DNA from: Leucobacter sp. PH1c
GTDB lineage: Bacteria > Actinomycetota > Actinomycetes > Actinomycetales > Microbacteriaceae
Direction of reading: 5' to 3'
Assembly: GCF_000633415.1 (NCBI RefSeq)
Contig: NZ_AYMV01000020.1
Coordinates: forward strand, 1 to 64,000
Length of the DNA stretch: 64,000 nucleotides
The first letter of the stretch is position 1. Every line of letters starts with the position of its first letter. The notes beneath the pieces are model-generated. The model ran no database searches. It was not told the DNA's origin and saw nothing but the letters and a program-made list of their open reading frames with translations. A program made the position numbers and the translations under genes. Below, piece by piece: positions 1 through 10,941 of this stretch.

Positions 1-92
1 CCTGACAAAAGCGAACATCATTACTGACGTTCAATAATTTGTCCAAAAGGAATCGCCATCAACCAGACCCAAAAGCCTGGCGACGGGATAAA

Positions 93-137
93 TAATTGGC
101 ATTTGACAATCAAGTGCACACTATTGAGTTCTCAAAG
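93..137 (-). promoter_or_regulatory. conserved 16S rRNA leader motif (CL2-like)
   Basis: The minus strand reads TTTGAGAACTCAATAGTGTG. This matches the leader element conserved upstream of actinobacterial 16S rRNA genes (called CL2 in mycobacteria), which is linked to antitermination and RNase III processing. A related motif also occurs in 16S-23S spacers, so the spacer is an alternative. The promoter about 150 bases upstream favours the leader. Confidence 0.7.
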
Positions 138-286
138 ACCAGACACCACCCGTAGAACCCCCGAAGGAACCCTTCCGAACAGCAACCTGTCTATGCTAGC
201 ACATCACGTGCTCGCTGCGCATTCGTATGAACCGGACCGCTTGGCTTCTGCCTCGCTGACCGGCTGCGTTGCGCTGACAAGGGAAT

Positions 287-315
287 ACACTACGCCGATC
301 GGCACCCGACGGCAA
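287..315 (-). promoter_or_regulatory. rrn promoter candidate
   Basis: On the minus strand TTGCCG (310-315) and TAGTGT (287-292) are separated by 17 bases, a good sigma-70/HrdB-type spacing. It drives toward the left edge and the inferred rRNA operon. A possible second start point is an extended -10, TGC-TAGCAT, at about 193-201 with a poor -35. Confidence 0.55.
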
Positions 316-417
316 ACCACGCCCCGTTCTCGGGCGTGTCCCCGCGTGAGACCGCCAAAGTTGCCACACCCCCACCAAGCGGCCCTCCCCCGCTGCAGCG
401 CCCCGAAAACGCGAAAC

Positions 418-447
418 GGGCGCGAATCCCGTGTGGAATCCGCGCCC
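418..447 (-). terminator. terminator of gatCAB
   Basis: A 13-bp stem (418-430 with 435-447, two G-U wobbles) closes a 4-base loop, starting 24 bases after the gatB stop. No U tract follows, which is common in actinobacterial terminators. Confidence 0.6.
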
Positions 448-470
448 GCCTGGCGTGTCGTGCCCTGAGC

Positions 471-1985
471 TTAGGCTTCTGCTCGCTCGAGCACGAGCTC
501 GCGCACTCGCGCAGCGTCGGCCTGTCCGCGCATCGCCTTCATCACGGAGCCGATGATCGCGCCGGCCGCCTGCACCTTGCCGTCGCGGATCTTCGCGAGA
601 ACGTCCGGCTGCTCGGCGAGCGCCGCGTCGACGGCGGCGATGAGCGCCCCGTCGTCCGAGACGATGGCGAGACCTCGGGCGTCGACGATCTCCTGCGCGG
701 TGCCTTCCCCGTCGATGATGCCCGCGATCACCTGGCGCGCGAGCTTGTCGTTCAGCGTTCCCGCGTCGACGAGCGCGACCACCGAGGCGATCTGCTCCGG
801 GGTGATGAGGTCGGCGGGTGCCGCCGAGCGCTCGTTGGCGATGCGGGCGATCTCACCGGTCCACCACTTGCGTGCCGCCTGCGCGGGGACGCCGGCGGCG
901 ACCGTGGCCTCGATCGAGGAGACGAGCCCGGCGTTCACGACGTCCTGGAACTCGAGCGCAGAGAACTGCCACTCCTGCTTCAGACGACGGGTGCGAAGGG
1001 TCGGGTGCTCGGGAAGCTGCGCGCGCAGCTCCTCCACCAGCTCGCGCGAGGGCGTGAGCGGAGCGAGGTCCGGCTCCGGGAAGTACCGGTAGTCGTCGGC
1101 ATCGCTCTTCGGGCGACCGGGCGAGGTCTCCCCCGTGTCCTCGTGCCAGTGGCGGGTCTCCTGGGTGATGCTTCCACCCTCGGAGAGGATCTGCGCCTGG
1201 CGCTGGATCTCGAAGCGGACGGCGCGTTCGATCGAGCGCAGCGAGTTCACGTTCTTCGTCTCGGTGCGCGTGCCGAGCACGCTCATCCCGGCGTCCTCGT
1301 TTCCGCGCGGGCGGAGGGACACGTTCGCGTCGCAGCGGAGGTTGCCCCGCTCCATGCGCGCATCCGAGATGCCGAGCGAGAGCACGAGCTCGCGGATCGT
1401 CGCGACGTAGGCCGCAGCGATCTCGGGCGTATCGGCCTCGCCGCCGAAGATGGGGCGGGTGACGATCTCGACGAGCGGCACGCCTGCGCGGTTGTAATCG
1501 ACGAGCGAGTACTCGGCGCCCTGGATGCGGCCGGTCGATCCACCCACGTGGTTCAGCTTGCCGGCGTCCTCCTCCATGTGGGCGCGCTCGATCGGCACGT
1601 GCACCACGCGGCCCGAGGCGAGCTCGATCTCCACGGACCCGTCGTGTGCGATGGGATCGTCGAACTGCGAGATCTGGTAGTTCTTCGCCATGTCCGGGTA
1701 GAAGTAGTTCTTCCGGGCGAAGCCCGAGACCTCGGCGATCTCGCAGCCGAGCGCGAGCCCGAGGCTGATCGAGTAGCGCACCGCCTGGTCGTTCACCACG
1801 GGCAGCGCGCCGGGCAGGCCGAGGCACACCGGCGTGAGGTTCGTGTTCGGATCGGCGCCGAAGGTGTTCGGGGCCGAGGAGAACATCTTGGTCTTCGTGT
1901 TCAGCTCGACGTGCACCTCGAGGCCGATCACGGGCTCGAAGCGCTCGAGCGCCTCCGAGTAGTCCATGAGCTTGGTCTTTGCCAT
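471..1985 (-). CDS. gatB: Asp-tRNA(Asn)/Glu-tRNA(Gln) amidotransferase subunit B
   Basis: GatB is the tRNA-binding and kinase subunit of the GatCAB amidotransferase. It phosphorylates the side chain of misacylated Glu-tRNA(Gln) or Asp-tRNA(Asn), and GatA-derived ammonia then converts it to Gln or Asn. The 504-residue product has the family's N-terminal GLEVHVEL motif (residues 21-28), the cradle domain, and a C-terminal helical/YqeY-like tail that contacts tRNA. The ATG at 1985 overlaps the gatA stop (TAATG), which fixes the start and implies translational coupling. It is the last gene of gatC-gatA-gatB and is followed by a hairpin. Confidence 0.97.
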   Translation of the reverse strand: MAKTKLMDYSEALERFEPVIGLEVHVELNTKTKMFSSAPNTFGADPNTNLTPVCLGLPGALPVVNDQAVRYSISLGLALGCEIAEVSGFARKNYFYPDMAKNYQISQFDDPIAHDGSVEIELASGRVVHVPIERAHMEEDAGKLNHVGGSTGRIQGAEYSLVDYNRAGVPLVEIVTRPIFGGEADTPEIAAAYVATIRELVLSLGISDARMERGNLRCDANVSLRPRGNEDAGMSVLGTRTETKNVNSLRSIERAVRFEIQRQAQILSEGGSITQETRHWHEDTGETSPGRPKSDADDYRYFPEPDLAPLTPSRELVEELRAQLPEHPTLRTRRLKQEWQFSALEFQDVVNAGLVSSIEATVAAGVPAQAARKWWTGEIARIANERSAAPADLITPEQIASVVALVDAGTLNDKLARQVIAGIIDGEGTAQEIVDARGLAIVSDDGALIAAVDAALAEQPDVLAKIRDGKVQAAGAIIGSVMKAMRGQADAARVRELVLERAEA

Positions 1986-3520
1986 TACGCGTTCGCCTTC
2001 CCGGTCGGTGCGCCTGCAAGGGAGGGGGCCTGCGCCCAGAACGGAGCGCCGTCGCGCGCCGTGATGAGCGACTCGATCGCGGCGCCCGCGCGGTACAGGC
2101 GCGCGTCCTCGAACGCGGGGGCCATCAGCTGGAGGCCGACGGGGAGCCCGTCCTCGCTCGCGGTGCCGATGGGCAGGCTGAGCCCCGGGATCCCGGCGAG
2201 GTTCGCGGGGATCGTCGTGGCGTCGTTCAGGTAGTCCTGCATGGGGTCGCCGCCGTGGGTGCCGAGCGCCCAGGCGGTCGTCGGCGCGGTGGGCGAGGCG
2301 ATGACGTCGACCTGCGAGAACGCCGCGGCGAAATCGCGCTGGATCAGCGTGCGGACCTTCTGCGCGCTGCCGTAGTAGGCGTCGTAGTAGCCGGCCGAGA
2401 GCGCGTACGTCCCGAGGATGATGCGTCGCTTTACCTCGGCGCCGAAGCCGGCGGCGCGGGTCTCGCTCATGACGCTCTCGACGGTGCCGCCGCCCTGCGG
2501 GGTGACGCGGAGGCCGAAGCGCACCGAGTCGTACTTGGCCAGGTTGCTCGATGCCTCGGCGGGCAGGATCAGGTAGTACGCGGCGACCGCGTACTCGAAG
2601 TGGGGAGCGTCGATCTCGACGATCTCGGCGCCCTGCGCGGCGAGCAGCGCGAGCGACTCGTCGAAGCGGGCCTTCACGCCCGGCTGCACGCCGTCGATCA
2701 TGAGCTGCTTCACGACGCCGACCCGGAGCCCGCGGAGGCTCGTGGGGTCCGCGCCCGAGCGCGCCGCAGCGGCCATCGAGGGCCACGCGTGATCGAGCGA
2801 GGTGGAGTCGTGGGCGTCGTGTCCCGCGACCACGTCGTGGAGCAGCGCCGTGTCGAGCACGGTGCGCGCGCACGGGCCGATCTGGTCGAGCGAGGAGGCG
2901 AGCGCGATCGCACCGTAGCGGCTCACGCCGCCGTAGGTGGGCTTTGCACCGACGGTTCCCGTGAGGGCCGCAGGCTGGCGGATCGAACCGCCCGTGTCGG
3001 AACCGAGCGCGAGCGGTGCCTCGAAGGCGCCGACGGCGACGGCGGAACCGCCGCCCGAGCCGCCCGGAACGCGGGACCGATCCCACTGGTTGTGCGTGGG
3101 GCCGTACGCGGAGTTCTCGGTGGCCGAGCCCATCGCGAACTCGTCCATGTTCGTCTTGCCGATGTTCACGAGGCCCGCGGCGCGCGCCTTCGCGACGGCC
3201 GTGGCGTCGAACGGCGAGCGGTAGCCCTCGAGGATCTTCGAGCCGCTCGTTGAGGGCATATCGGTCGTGACGAGCACGTCCTTGATCGCGAGCGGGACGC
3301 CTGCGAGCTCGCCGAGCTCCTCGCCCGCGGCGCGACGCTCGTCGATCGCGCGGGCCGCGGCGAGCGAGGCTTCCGCGTCGGTCGCGAGGAACGCGTGGAG
3401 CTCGCCGTCGACGGCGGTGATGCGATCGAGGTGGGCCTGCGCCGCCTCGACGGCGGAGACCTCGCCCGCGGTGAGCTTCGCGGACAGCTCGGCCGCGGTC
3501 AGCTGAATCAGATCGGACAC
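1985..3520 (-). CDS. gatA: Asp-tRNA(Asn)/Glu-tRNA(Gln) amidotransferase subunit A
   Basis: This is the amidase-signature subunit that hydrolyses glutamine and passes ammonia to GatB. The Ser-cisSer-Lys triad is visible: Lys80 in the GVPLAIKD block, cis-Ser155 in PGGSGGGSA, and nucleophile Ser179 in SDTGGSIRQ. The 511 residues are normal length. The start is GTG at 3520, overlapping the gatC stop (TAGTG). A second amidase-signature gene at 55767 sits in a transporter operon and should not be confused with this one. Confidence 0.97.
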   Translation of the reverse strand: MSDLIQLTAAELSAKLTAGEVSAVEAAQAHLDRITAVDGELHAFLATDAEASLAAARAIDERRAAGEELGELAGVPLAIKDVLVTTDMPSTSGSKILEGYRSPFDATAVAKARAAGLVNIGKTNMDEFAMGSATENSAYGPTHNQWDRSRVPGGSGGGSAVAVGAFEAPLALGSDTGGSIRQPAALTGTVGAKPTYGGVSRYGAIALASSLDQIGPCARTVLDTALLHDVVAGHDAHDSTSLDHAWPSMAAAARSGADPTSLRGLRVGVVKQLMIDGVQPGVKARFDESLALLAAQGAEIVEIDAPHFEYAVAAYYLILPAEASSNLAKYDSVRFGLRVTPQGGGTVESVMSETRAAGFGAEVKRRIILGTYALSAGYYDAYYGSAQKVRTLIQRDFAAAFSQVDVIASPTAPTTAWALGTHGGDPMQDYLNDATTIPANLAGIPGLSLPIGTASEDGLPVGLQLMAPAFEDARLYRAGAAIESLITARDGAPFWAQAPSLAGAPTGKANA

Positions 3521-3855
3521 TACTGCTCCTCCCCCAGGATCGAGGAGACCCGGAACATGCCGTCCGCGGTCTCGGGTGCGTTCTCGAGCGCCTGCTCGCG
3601 CGTGAGCACGTCGGCGATCTCGTCGGGGCGGGTGACGTTGTTCAGCGGGAGCGGGTGGCTCGTCGCGGGAACATCGGCGCCCGCGACCTCGCTCACCTTC
3701 GCGATGTTCGTGAGGATCGAGCCCAGCTCGGTCGTCAGCGAATCGATCTCGGCGTCGGTGAGGGCGATCCGGGAGAGACCGGCGAGGTGCTGCACGGTCG
3801 CGGCCGTGATCTCCCCGCTCGATGCGGCGCGCTCGGCCGCAGAAGTTTCAGGCAT
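3520..3855 (-). CDS. gatC: Asp-tRNA(Asn)/Glu-tRNA(Gln) amidotransferase subunit C
   Basis: This small subunit wraps around the GatA-GatB interface and stabilises the complex. The product has 111 residues, slightly longer than the usual ~95-100, with the typical [17 protein letters not shown] helix early and the DxP-type loop ([10 protein letters not shown]) in the middle. The ATG at 3855 is preceded by GGAG at good distance. It is the first gene of gatC-gatA-gatB. Confidence 0.93.
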   Translation of the reverse strand: MPETSAAERAASSGEITAATVQHLAGLSRIALTDAEIDSLTTELGSILTNIAKVSEVAGADVPATSHPLPLNNVTRPDEIADVLTREQALENAPETADGMFRVSSILGEEQ

Positions 3856-3925
3856 GCTGCTCCATCATGGCTTCGGGTTGTGTGTCAACCCCACCATCCT
3901 AGCGAGCGCCACCGACACGGGGCCG

Positions 3926-4882
3926 TCAGACGGCCGCGAAGGCTCCGTTCACCTTGCCGCTCACGCTCGTGGTCTCCTCCGGCGCGAAGCGCAGTTCGCT
4001 GGTGGCGCCGAAGTCGAGCTGGCTGAGCTCCACCCAGACCACGTTCGGGTTGCTCGTTGACTCGAAGAAGTAGCGCCGGTCGGTGAGGTCGGCGACGATG
4101 CGCCAGCGCGTGGTCGACACGTTGGGCCGCACCGGGTCCGCGGTACCGAACGGCGCGGATGCGTTGCGGATCACGCTGAATGCGTAAGCCGCAGCGGCGC
4201 GGGCGTCTGCGGTCTCCGGCAGGCGGGCCGAGTAGAACGCGGCGCGCGCGAAGCGGTCGGGCGAATCCGTGCCGCCGGGCAGCGGCGCTTCACCGCCGAG
4301 GCCGGCGTAGCGCTGCTCGAGCTCGAGCTGCTCCGCGTAGACGGGCGAGTTTGCCATGACGGTGTACTCGGTGCCGTGGTGCACGGTGAGCGCGCCGTCG
4401 ACGAACTCGATGATCGCCGAGTCGCCGCTCACATCGCCCAGCGCGATGTGGCCGGTGCCGGGCTTCCCGCCGATGTCGAGCGGGATGATCTGCACGTCAC
4501 TCGACTCGAGCCAGGCCACGGCGGCTGCGACCGTGTCAAAGCGGTCGAGCAGGCACTGGATCGCCTGTGCGAGCGCCAGGCCGGGGCGGCTCGTATCCCG
4601 CTCGCCGTAGTTCGACTCCGCAAGATAGAGGCCGCTGACCTGGAGGCCGACCTCGTTCAGCCCGTCGACGGCGATCGCGCCGTACATGAGGCACACGACG
4701 CTGCCGTACTCCGAGCGCCACGTGAACGAGCCGAGATCCCCCGGGGCGCTCTCGCGCTCGACGCCGCGCGGCCGCACGGCGAGCACCGTCGCCGTGTCCT
4801 CGAACCAGTCCATGCTGCGGCCCACCAGAACGTTGCCGGAGCCGGGCTCACCGAGCGAGGACCACAGGAATCGTGTGCACAT
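3926..4882 (-). CDS. linear amide C-N hydrolase (choloylglycine hydrolase/penicillin acylase family)
   Basis: This is an Ntn-fold hydrolase of the family holding bile salt hydrolases, penicillin V acylases and N-acylhomoserine lactone acylases. I chose the ATG at 4882 because it puts Cys at position 2; after Met removal this Cys is the catalytic N-terminal nucleophile. A GRSMDW block (Arg22, Asp25) matches the conserved Arg and Asp of the family. The product has 318 residues and no signal peptide. The substrate cannot be told from sequence. TATGGT lies six bases before the ATG and there is no clear ribosome site, so the message may be leaderless. The tag gene begins its stop 32 bases upstream. 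Confidence 0.82.
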   Translation of the reverse strand: MCTRFLWSSLGEPGSGNVLVGRSMDWFEDTATVLAVRPRGVERESAPGDLGSFTWRSEYGSVVCLMYGAIAVDGLNEVGLQVSGLYLAESNYGERDTSRPGLALAQAIQCLLDRFDTVAAAVAWLESSDVQIIPLDIGGKPGTGHIALGDVSGDSAIIEFVDGALTVHHGTEYTVMANSPVYAEQLELEQRYAGLGGEAPLPGGTDSPDRFARAAFYSARLPETADARAAAAYAFSVIRNASAPFGTADPVRPNVSTTRWRIVADLTDRRYFFESTSNPNVVWVELSQLDFGATSELRFAPEETTSVSGKVNGAFAAV

Positions 4883-4914
4883 AGCTTCACCATAGCGCCA
4901 GGGGGCCGGCGGCG

Positions 4915-5541
4915 TCACCCCTCCGCGAACGGGTGTCCACGACGGCTCCCGTCGGGTGCCCAGAGCCCCGAGCAGCCGCGGCGGTGGCTCGAGACCAGGT
5001 GGATGTCGACGATACCGATCGCGCTCATGAGGGCGTACATGGTCGTGGGGCCGACGAAGCTGAAGCCACGGCGCTTCAGCTCCTTCGCGAGCGCCTGGGA
5101 TTCGCGAGAGGTGGTCGGCACCTCGGCGTCCGTCACGGGTGCGGGCGAGCGCTCGGGCATCGCCGCCCAGACGAGTTCCGCGAGCGTGGTCTCCCCCGCT
5201 TCGGCGAGCGCCAGGGTGGCGCGAGCGTTGCTGATGGTCGCCTCGATCTTGCGGGTGTTCCGCACGATCCCGGGGTCGGCGAGGAGCCGGGCGACATCCC
5301 GTTCGCCGAACGCCGCAACCCGCTGCGGCTCGAAGTCCGCGAACGCGTCACGGAAGGCCTCACGCTTCTTCAGAATCGTGAGCCAGGACAGGCCGGACTG
5401 GAACGCTTCGAGGCTGAGCCGTTCAAAGACGCCGGGGTCGTCCGTGACGGGCATGCCCCACTCGGTGTCGTAGTACTCGGTGAGCAGTGGATCCTGCTCG
5501 GCCCAGGCGGCGCGCTGCGGGGCGGCGGCGTGTTCAGTCAC
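4915..5541 (-). CDS. tag: DNA-3-methyladenine glycosylase I, zinc ligands lost
   Basis: Tag removes 3-methyladenine from alkylated DNA, the first step of base excision repair. The 208-residue protein aligns along its whole length with the E. coli enzyme: QDPLLTEYYDTEWG near the N-terminus, the catalytic-pocket block EAFQSGLSWLTILKKRE (acidic residue and Trp kept), and RGFSFVGPTTMYALMSAIG. Of the four zinc ligands of E. coli Tag (Cys4, His17, His175, Cys179), only the His of DIHLVSS remains; the others read Ala, Tyr and Ser. The GTG start has AAGGAG at good spacing. Confidence 0.88.
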   Translation of the reverse strand: MTEHAAAPQRAAWAEQDPLLTEYYDTEWGMPVTDDPGVFERLSLEAFQSGLSWLTILKKREAFRDAFADFEPQRVAAFGERDVARLLADPGIVRNTRKIEATISNARATLALAEAGETTLAELVWAAMPERSPAPVTDAEVPTTSRESQALAKELKRRGFSFVGPTTMYALMSAIGIVDIHLVSSHRRGCSGLWAPDGSRRGHPFAEG

Positions 5542-5570
5542 GGCAACTCCTTCGGTTCACGATTCACGGT

Positions 5571-5612
5571 TGGCGGGTGACGGATGGCGGGTGACGGTTG
5601 GCGGGTGACGGT
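5571..5612. repeat. 14-bp tandem repeat, three units
   Basis: TGGCGGGTGACGG plus A or T is repeated three times in register (5571-5584, 5585-5598, 5599-5612), with a decayed copy after it to about 5640. It lies between the tag start and the ligA stop. The rest of 5542-5833 shows no gene. Confidence 0.85.
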
Positions 5613-5833
5613 TGGCGATTCGGGAGTGACAGGTGACGGATTGCGGATCGCCGTTGCCGCGCGCGTGGCCCCGCTCGAGTGCATTCCGGACCCTCGAGTG
5701 TCCTCGGGGTGCCCTCAGCGTAGCCAGCTGGCAGGCCCGCGGACGTCGTATCTCGAAACTGTGGATAACTCGTCGCCGACGCGGAATCCCGACGCCGCAC
5801 CCCGGCGCGCGGGCGCCGGGCCTGGGGTACGGG

Positions 5834-8293
<2,460 letters not shown>

Positions 8294-8390
8294 AAGCCGA
8301 CCCCTGACAGTGGCCCAGTGCAGCGGGTCCGCGCGTGGCCGCCCGCCGGACGATCCTGATCCACCGCCGCAGCGCCGTTCACCGCCCCTT

Positions 8391-8462
8391 TCCACAGGAG
8401 AAATCTGGAATCTCGGAGCTTTTTCGGGGAACCGGTCCGAGATTGCGGATTTCTCCTGTGGA
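8391..8462. repeat. 27-bp inverted repeat (long hairpin)
   Basis: The arms at 8391-8417 and 8436-8462 match at 25 of 27 positions, with an 18-base loop. The outer 15 bases (TCCACAGGAGAAATC and its complement) are perfect. It lies after the mnmA stop and before ligA. It may terminate mnmA transcription, but it is longer than a usual terminator and no U tract follows, so a dispersed palindromic element is also possible. Confidence 0.8.
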
Positions 8463-8513
8463 ATCGGGTGCGCGTGGGCACGCCGCAGCGCACCAGCCCG
8501 CGAACGTACCGGC

Positions 8514-9731
8514 CTACGCGCCGTCGCCAGCCGCCACAGCAACACCGGCCGCACCCGCGCTCGCACCCGCACCGAGTACAACCTGTTCGAGCGGCAGCGC
8601 CCGGTCAATCGTGAACTGGCCGAGCACCCGGGTGCCGATGTAAAGCACGGCGGTCTGCCCGGGCGCGACGCCCAGCAGGGGCTCCGCGTGCTCCAGGTCG
8701 ATGTCGACGATGATCTCGTGTGTGGCGTCGGCGCGGTGCTGCTCGGTGCGCTCGGCCTCGTCGATCGCGCGCAGGCGCGCGGTCGCGGGCACGGGCTCGG
8801 CGTGGGCGCGGATCTGCACCTCACACACGAAGGGCGTCTCGGGGTCGAAGCCGGGCTCCCCCGCCCAGCTGAAGCGCCCGCCCGCGATGCGGGAGATCTC
8901 GAGCTGCTCCTTCGGTCCGACGACCACCTGGTTCGAGACGGGCCGGATCGACAGCACGTAGCGCGGCTTCCCGTCGGCGGCGGGGCGCCCGAGCTGCAGG
9001 CCGCGCCGCTGCCCGACCGTGTACCCGTGGGCGCCGTCGTGCGTGCCGACCACTTCGCCGGTCTCGTCGAGGATCTCGCCCGGCGTGCGGGCGACGTGAT
9101 CGGAGAGCCAGCCGCGCGTGTCACCGTCGGGGATGAAGCAGATGTCGTGGCTGTCGGGCTTCTGCGCGACCTGCAGGCCGCGCTCGGCGGCCTCGGCGCG
9201 GATCAGGTCCTTCGACGGCGTGTCCCCGAGCGGGAAATAGCAGTGGGCGAGCTGGCGCTCGGTGAGCACGCCGAGCACGTACGACTGGTCCTTCGACCAC
9301 GCGCTCGCGCGGTGCAGCTCGCGGCCGGTGTCGCCGTCAACGAGGCTCGCGTAGTGCCCCGTCGCGACGGCGTCGAAGCCGAGCGCGATCGCCTTGTCGA
9401 GGAGCGCGGCGAACTTGATCTTCTCGTTGCAGCGCATGCACGGGTTCGGCGTGCGGCCCGCCGCGTACTCGGCGATGAAGTCGTCGACCACGTCTTCCTT
9501 GAAGCGCTCCGAGAGATCCCAGACGTAGAACGGGATCCCGAGCAGATTCGCGGCCCGCCGGGCGTCCATCGCGTCCTCGATCGTGCAGCAGCCGCGGGAG
9601 CCCGTGCGCACCGTTCCCGGCATGCGACTGAGCGCCAGGTGCACCCCGACGACCTCGTGGCCGGCCTCGACCGCGCGCGCCGCAGCGACCGCGGAGTCGA
9701 CGCCTCCGCTCATTGCTGCCAGAACTTTCAC
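8514..9731 (-). CDS. mnmA: tRNA-specific 2-thiouridylase MnmA
   Basis: MnmA puts sulfur on U34 of tRNA for Lys, Glu and Gln, using ATP and persulfide sulfur. The PP-loop SGGVDS is at residues 8-13. The catalytic Cys98 (in NPCMRC) and Cys198 (in DICFIPDGD) are both present, followed by the C-terminal beta-barrel ([10 protein letters not shown]). The 405 residues are a little longer than usual because of an Ala-rich tail. The sulfur donor is likely the desulfurase encoded just upstream. The GTG at 9731 has no ribosome site but has TAGAAT six bases upstream, inside the end of the desulfurase gene, so it may also be transcribed on its own without a leader. Confidence 0.95.
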   Translation of the reverse strand: MKVLAAMSGGVDSAVAAARAVEAGHEVVGVHLALSRMPGTVRTGSRGCCTIEDAMDARRAANLLGIPFYVWDLSERFKEDVVDDFIAEYAAGRTPNPCMRCNEKIKFAALLDKAIALGFDAVATGHYASLVDGDTGRELHRASAWSKDQSYVLGVLTERQLAHCYFPLGDTPSKDLIRAEAAERGLQVAQKPDSHDICFIPDGDTRGWLSDHVARTPGEILDETGEVVGTHDGAHGYTVGQRRGLQLGRPAADGKPRYVLSIRPVSNQVVVGPKEQLEISRIAGGRFSWAGEPGFDPETPFVCEVQIRAHAEPVPATARLRAIDEAERTEQHRADATHEIIVDIDLEHAEPLLGVAPGQTAVLYIGTRVLGQFTIDRALPLEQVVLGAGASAGAAGVAVAAGDGA

Positions 9732-9737
9732 CCGAGT

Positions 9738-9743
9738 ATTCTA
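9738..9743 (-). promoter_or_regulatory. -10 element of mnmA, leaderless candidate
   Basis: TAGAAT on the minus strand lies six bases before the mnmA GTG and overlaps the stop codon of the upstream cysteine desulfurase gene. Confidence 0.45.
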
Positions 9744-10922
9744 GGCCAGCCCGGCGGATCGTGCCCGCAGCAGCGCGTCGGGGAGCGCCGCGAGGAGTCG
9801 TTCGATCTCGGCGGGCTCGGTGCTCGTGGCGAGGCTGAAGCGGAGCGCGCCCGCGGCGACCGCTTCGGGGAGGCCCAGCGCGCGGAGCACGTGGGAGGGT
9901 TCGGCCACGCCGGCCTGGCAGGCGGATCCCACGGAGACGGAGACCCCAGCTGCGTCGAGCAGGAGCACGAGCGAGTCGCCCTGGCAGCCGGGGAAGGTGA
10001 AGTGCGCGTTCCCGGCGAGCCGTTCGGCTCCGGGCTGCGGTCCGCGGAGCTCGGCGCTCGGATCGATCGCGCGGATACCGCCGATGAGCTCGTCGCGGAG
10101 CTGCGCGAGACGGGCGAGCGCGGCGGGGCGCGGCGCGCCATCCGGGCCGAGGACCGCCCAGAGCGCGGCCGCGAAGGCGACGGCGCCCGCGACGTCCTGG
10201 GTGCCGGATCGGCCGCGCTGCTGCGTGCCGCCGTGGAGCAGCGGCTCGATCGCCGCGCGCCGCGACAGCAGGAGCGCGCCCACGCCGACCGGGCCGCCGA
10301 TCTTGTGGGCGGAGACGCTGAGCGCCGTCGCCCCGGAGCGCGCGAAGTCGATCGGGACCTGGCCGAGCGCCGCGACGGCGTCGACGTGCACGGGGATCCC
10401 GCCCTCCTCGGCGACCGCGCAGAGCTCAGCAACGGGTTGGATCGTGCCGACCTCGTTGTTCGCGGCGAGGAAGGAGACGAGCGCGACCTCGCCGGGGCCC
10501 GCGTCCGCGATCGCGGTGCGGAGCGTGTCCGGCAGGAGGCGCCCGTCCGCGTCGAGCGGCAGCCACACGAGCGTCGCCCCCTGCGTGTCGCGCAGCCACT
10601 CGGCGGATTCGAGCGTCGCGTGGTGCTCCCCGTCGGCGACGAGGATCGTCGATCCGGATCCCGCCCGCCGCCGCCCCCAGAAGAGGCCCTTGAGCGCGAG
10701 GTTCACGGATTCGGTTCCGCCGCCCGTGAGGATCAGCTCGGCGTGATCGCAGCCGAGCGCCGCGGCGATCTCGGCGCGGGCGGATTCGAGCCGATCTGCG
10801 GCCTCCTGTCCATGCGCGTGCGTCGACGCCGGGTTGCCCACGGTGCGGAGCGCGTCCAGGTACGCCGCCGCCACCTCGTCCGGCATGGGCGAGGTGGCGG
10901 CGTGGTCGAGATAGGCGCGCAC
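9741..10922 (-). CDS. cysteine desulfurase (NifS/IscS family)
   Basis: This PLP enzyme releases sulfur from cysteine as a protein-bound persulfide. PLP-binding Lys207 sits in SVSAHKIGGP, the cofactor-stacking His pair in GEHHATLES, and the persulfide-carrying Cys335 in the loop VGSACQAG. The 393 residues are normal length. Its place directly before mnmA suggests that its main client is tRNA thiolation rather than Fe-S assembly; no iscU or sufU homologue is near. It starts with GTG, 19 bases after the CnoX-like gene. Confidence 0.93.
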   Translation of the reverse strand: MRAYLDHAATSPMPDEVAAAYLDALRTVGNPASTHAHGQEAADRLESARAEIAAALGCDHAELILTGGGTESVNLALKGLFWGRRRAGSGSTILVADGEHHATLESAEWLRDTQGATLVWLPLDADGRLLPDTLRTAIADAGPGEVALVSFLAANNEVGTIQPVAELCAVAEEGGIPVHVDAVAALGQVPIDFARSGATALSVSAHKIGGPVGVGALLLSRRAAIEPLLHGGTQQRGRSGTQDVAGAVAFAAALWAVLGPDGAPRPAALARLAQLRDELIGGIRAIDPSAELRGPQPGAERLAGNAHFTFPGCQGDSLVLLLDAAGVSVSVGSACQAGVAEPSHVLRALGLPEAVAAGALRFSLATSTEPAEIERLLAALPDALLRARSAGLA

Positions 10923-10941
10923 GGCGGAGCGACGCGTCGGC

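Larger units (their letters stand above)
1..470 (-). other. rRNA operon promoter/leader region without a gene
   Basis: No protein gene is convincing here. Read on the minus strand the stretch holds a promoter, a long leader and, near its left end, the conserved motif found in leaders just upstream of actinobacterial 16S rRNA genes. The 16S gene itself should begin just outside the left edge. The first 110 bases are also A+T-richer than the rest of the window, as rRNA leaders usually are. The gat operon terminator lies at the right end of the stretch. Confidence 0.75.

Noticed and set aside
336-2234. 632-codon plus-strand frame over gatB
   Set aside because: It is antisense to a clear gatB and has no family motif; the composition is that of a shadow frame.
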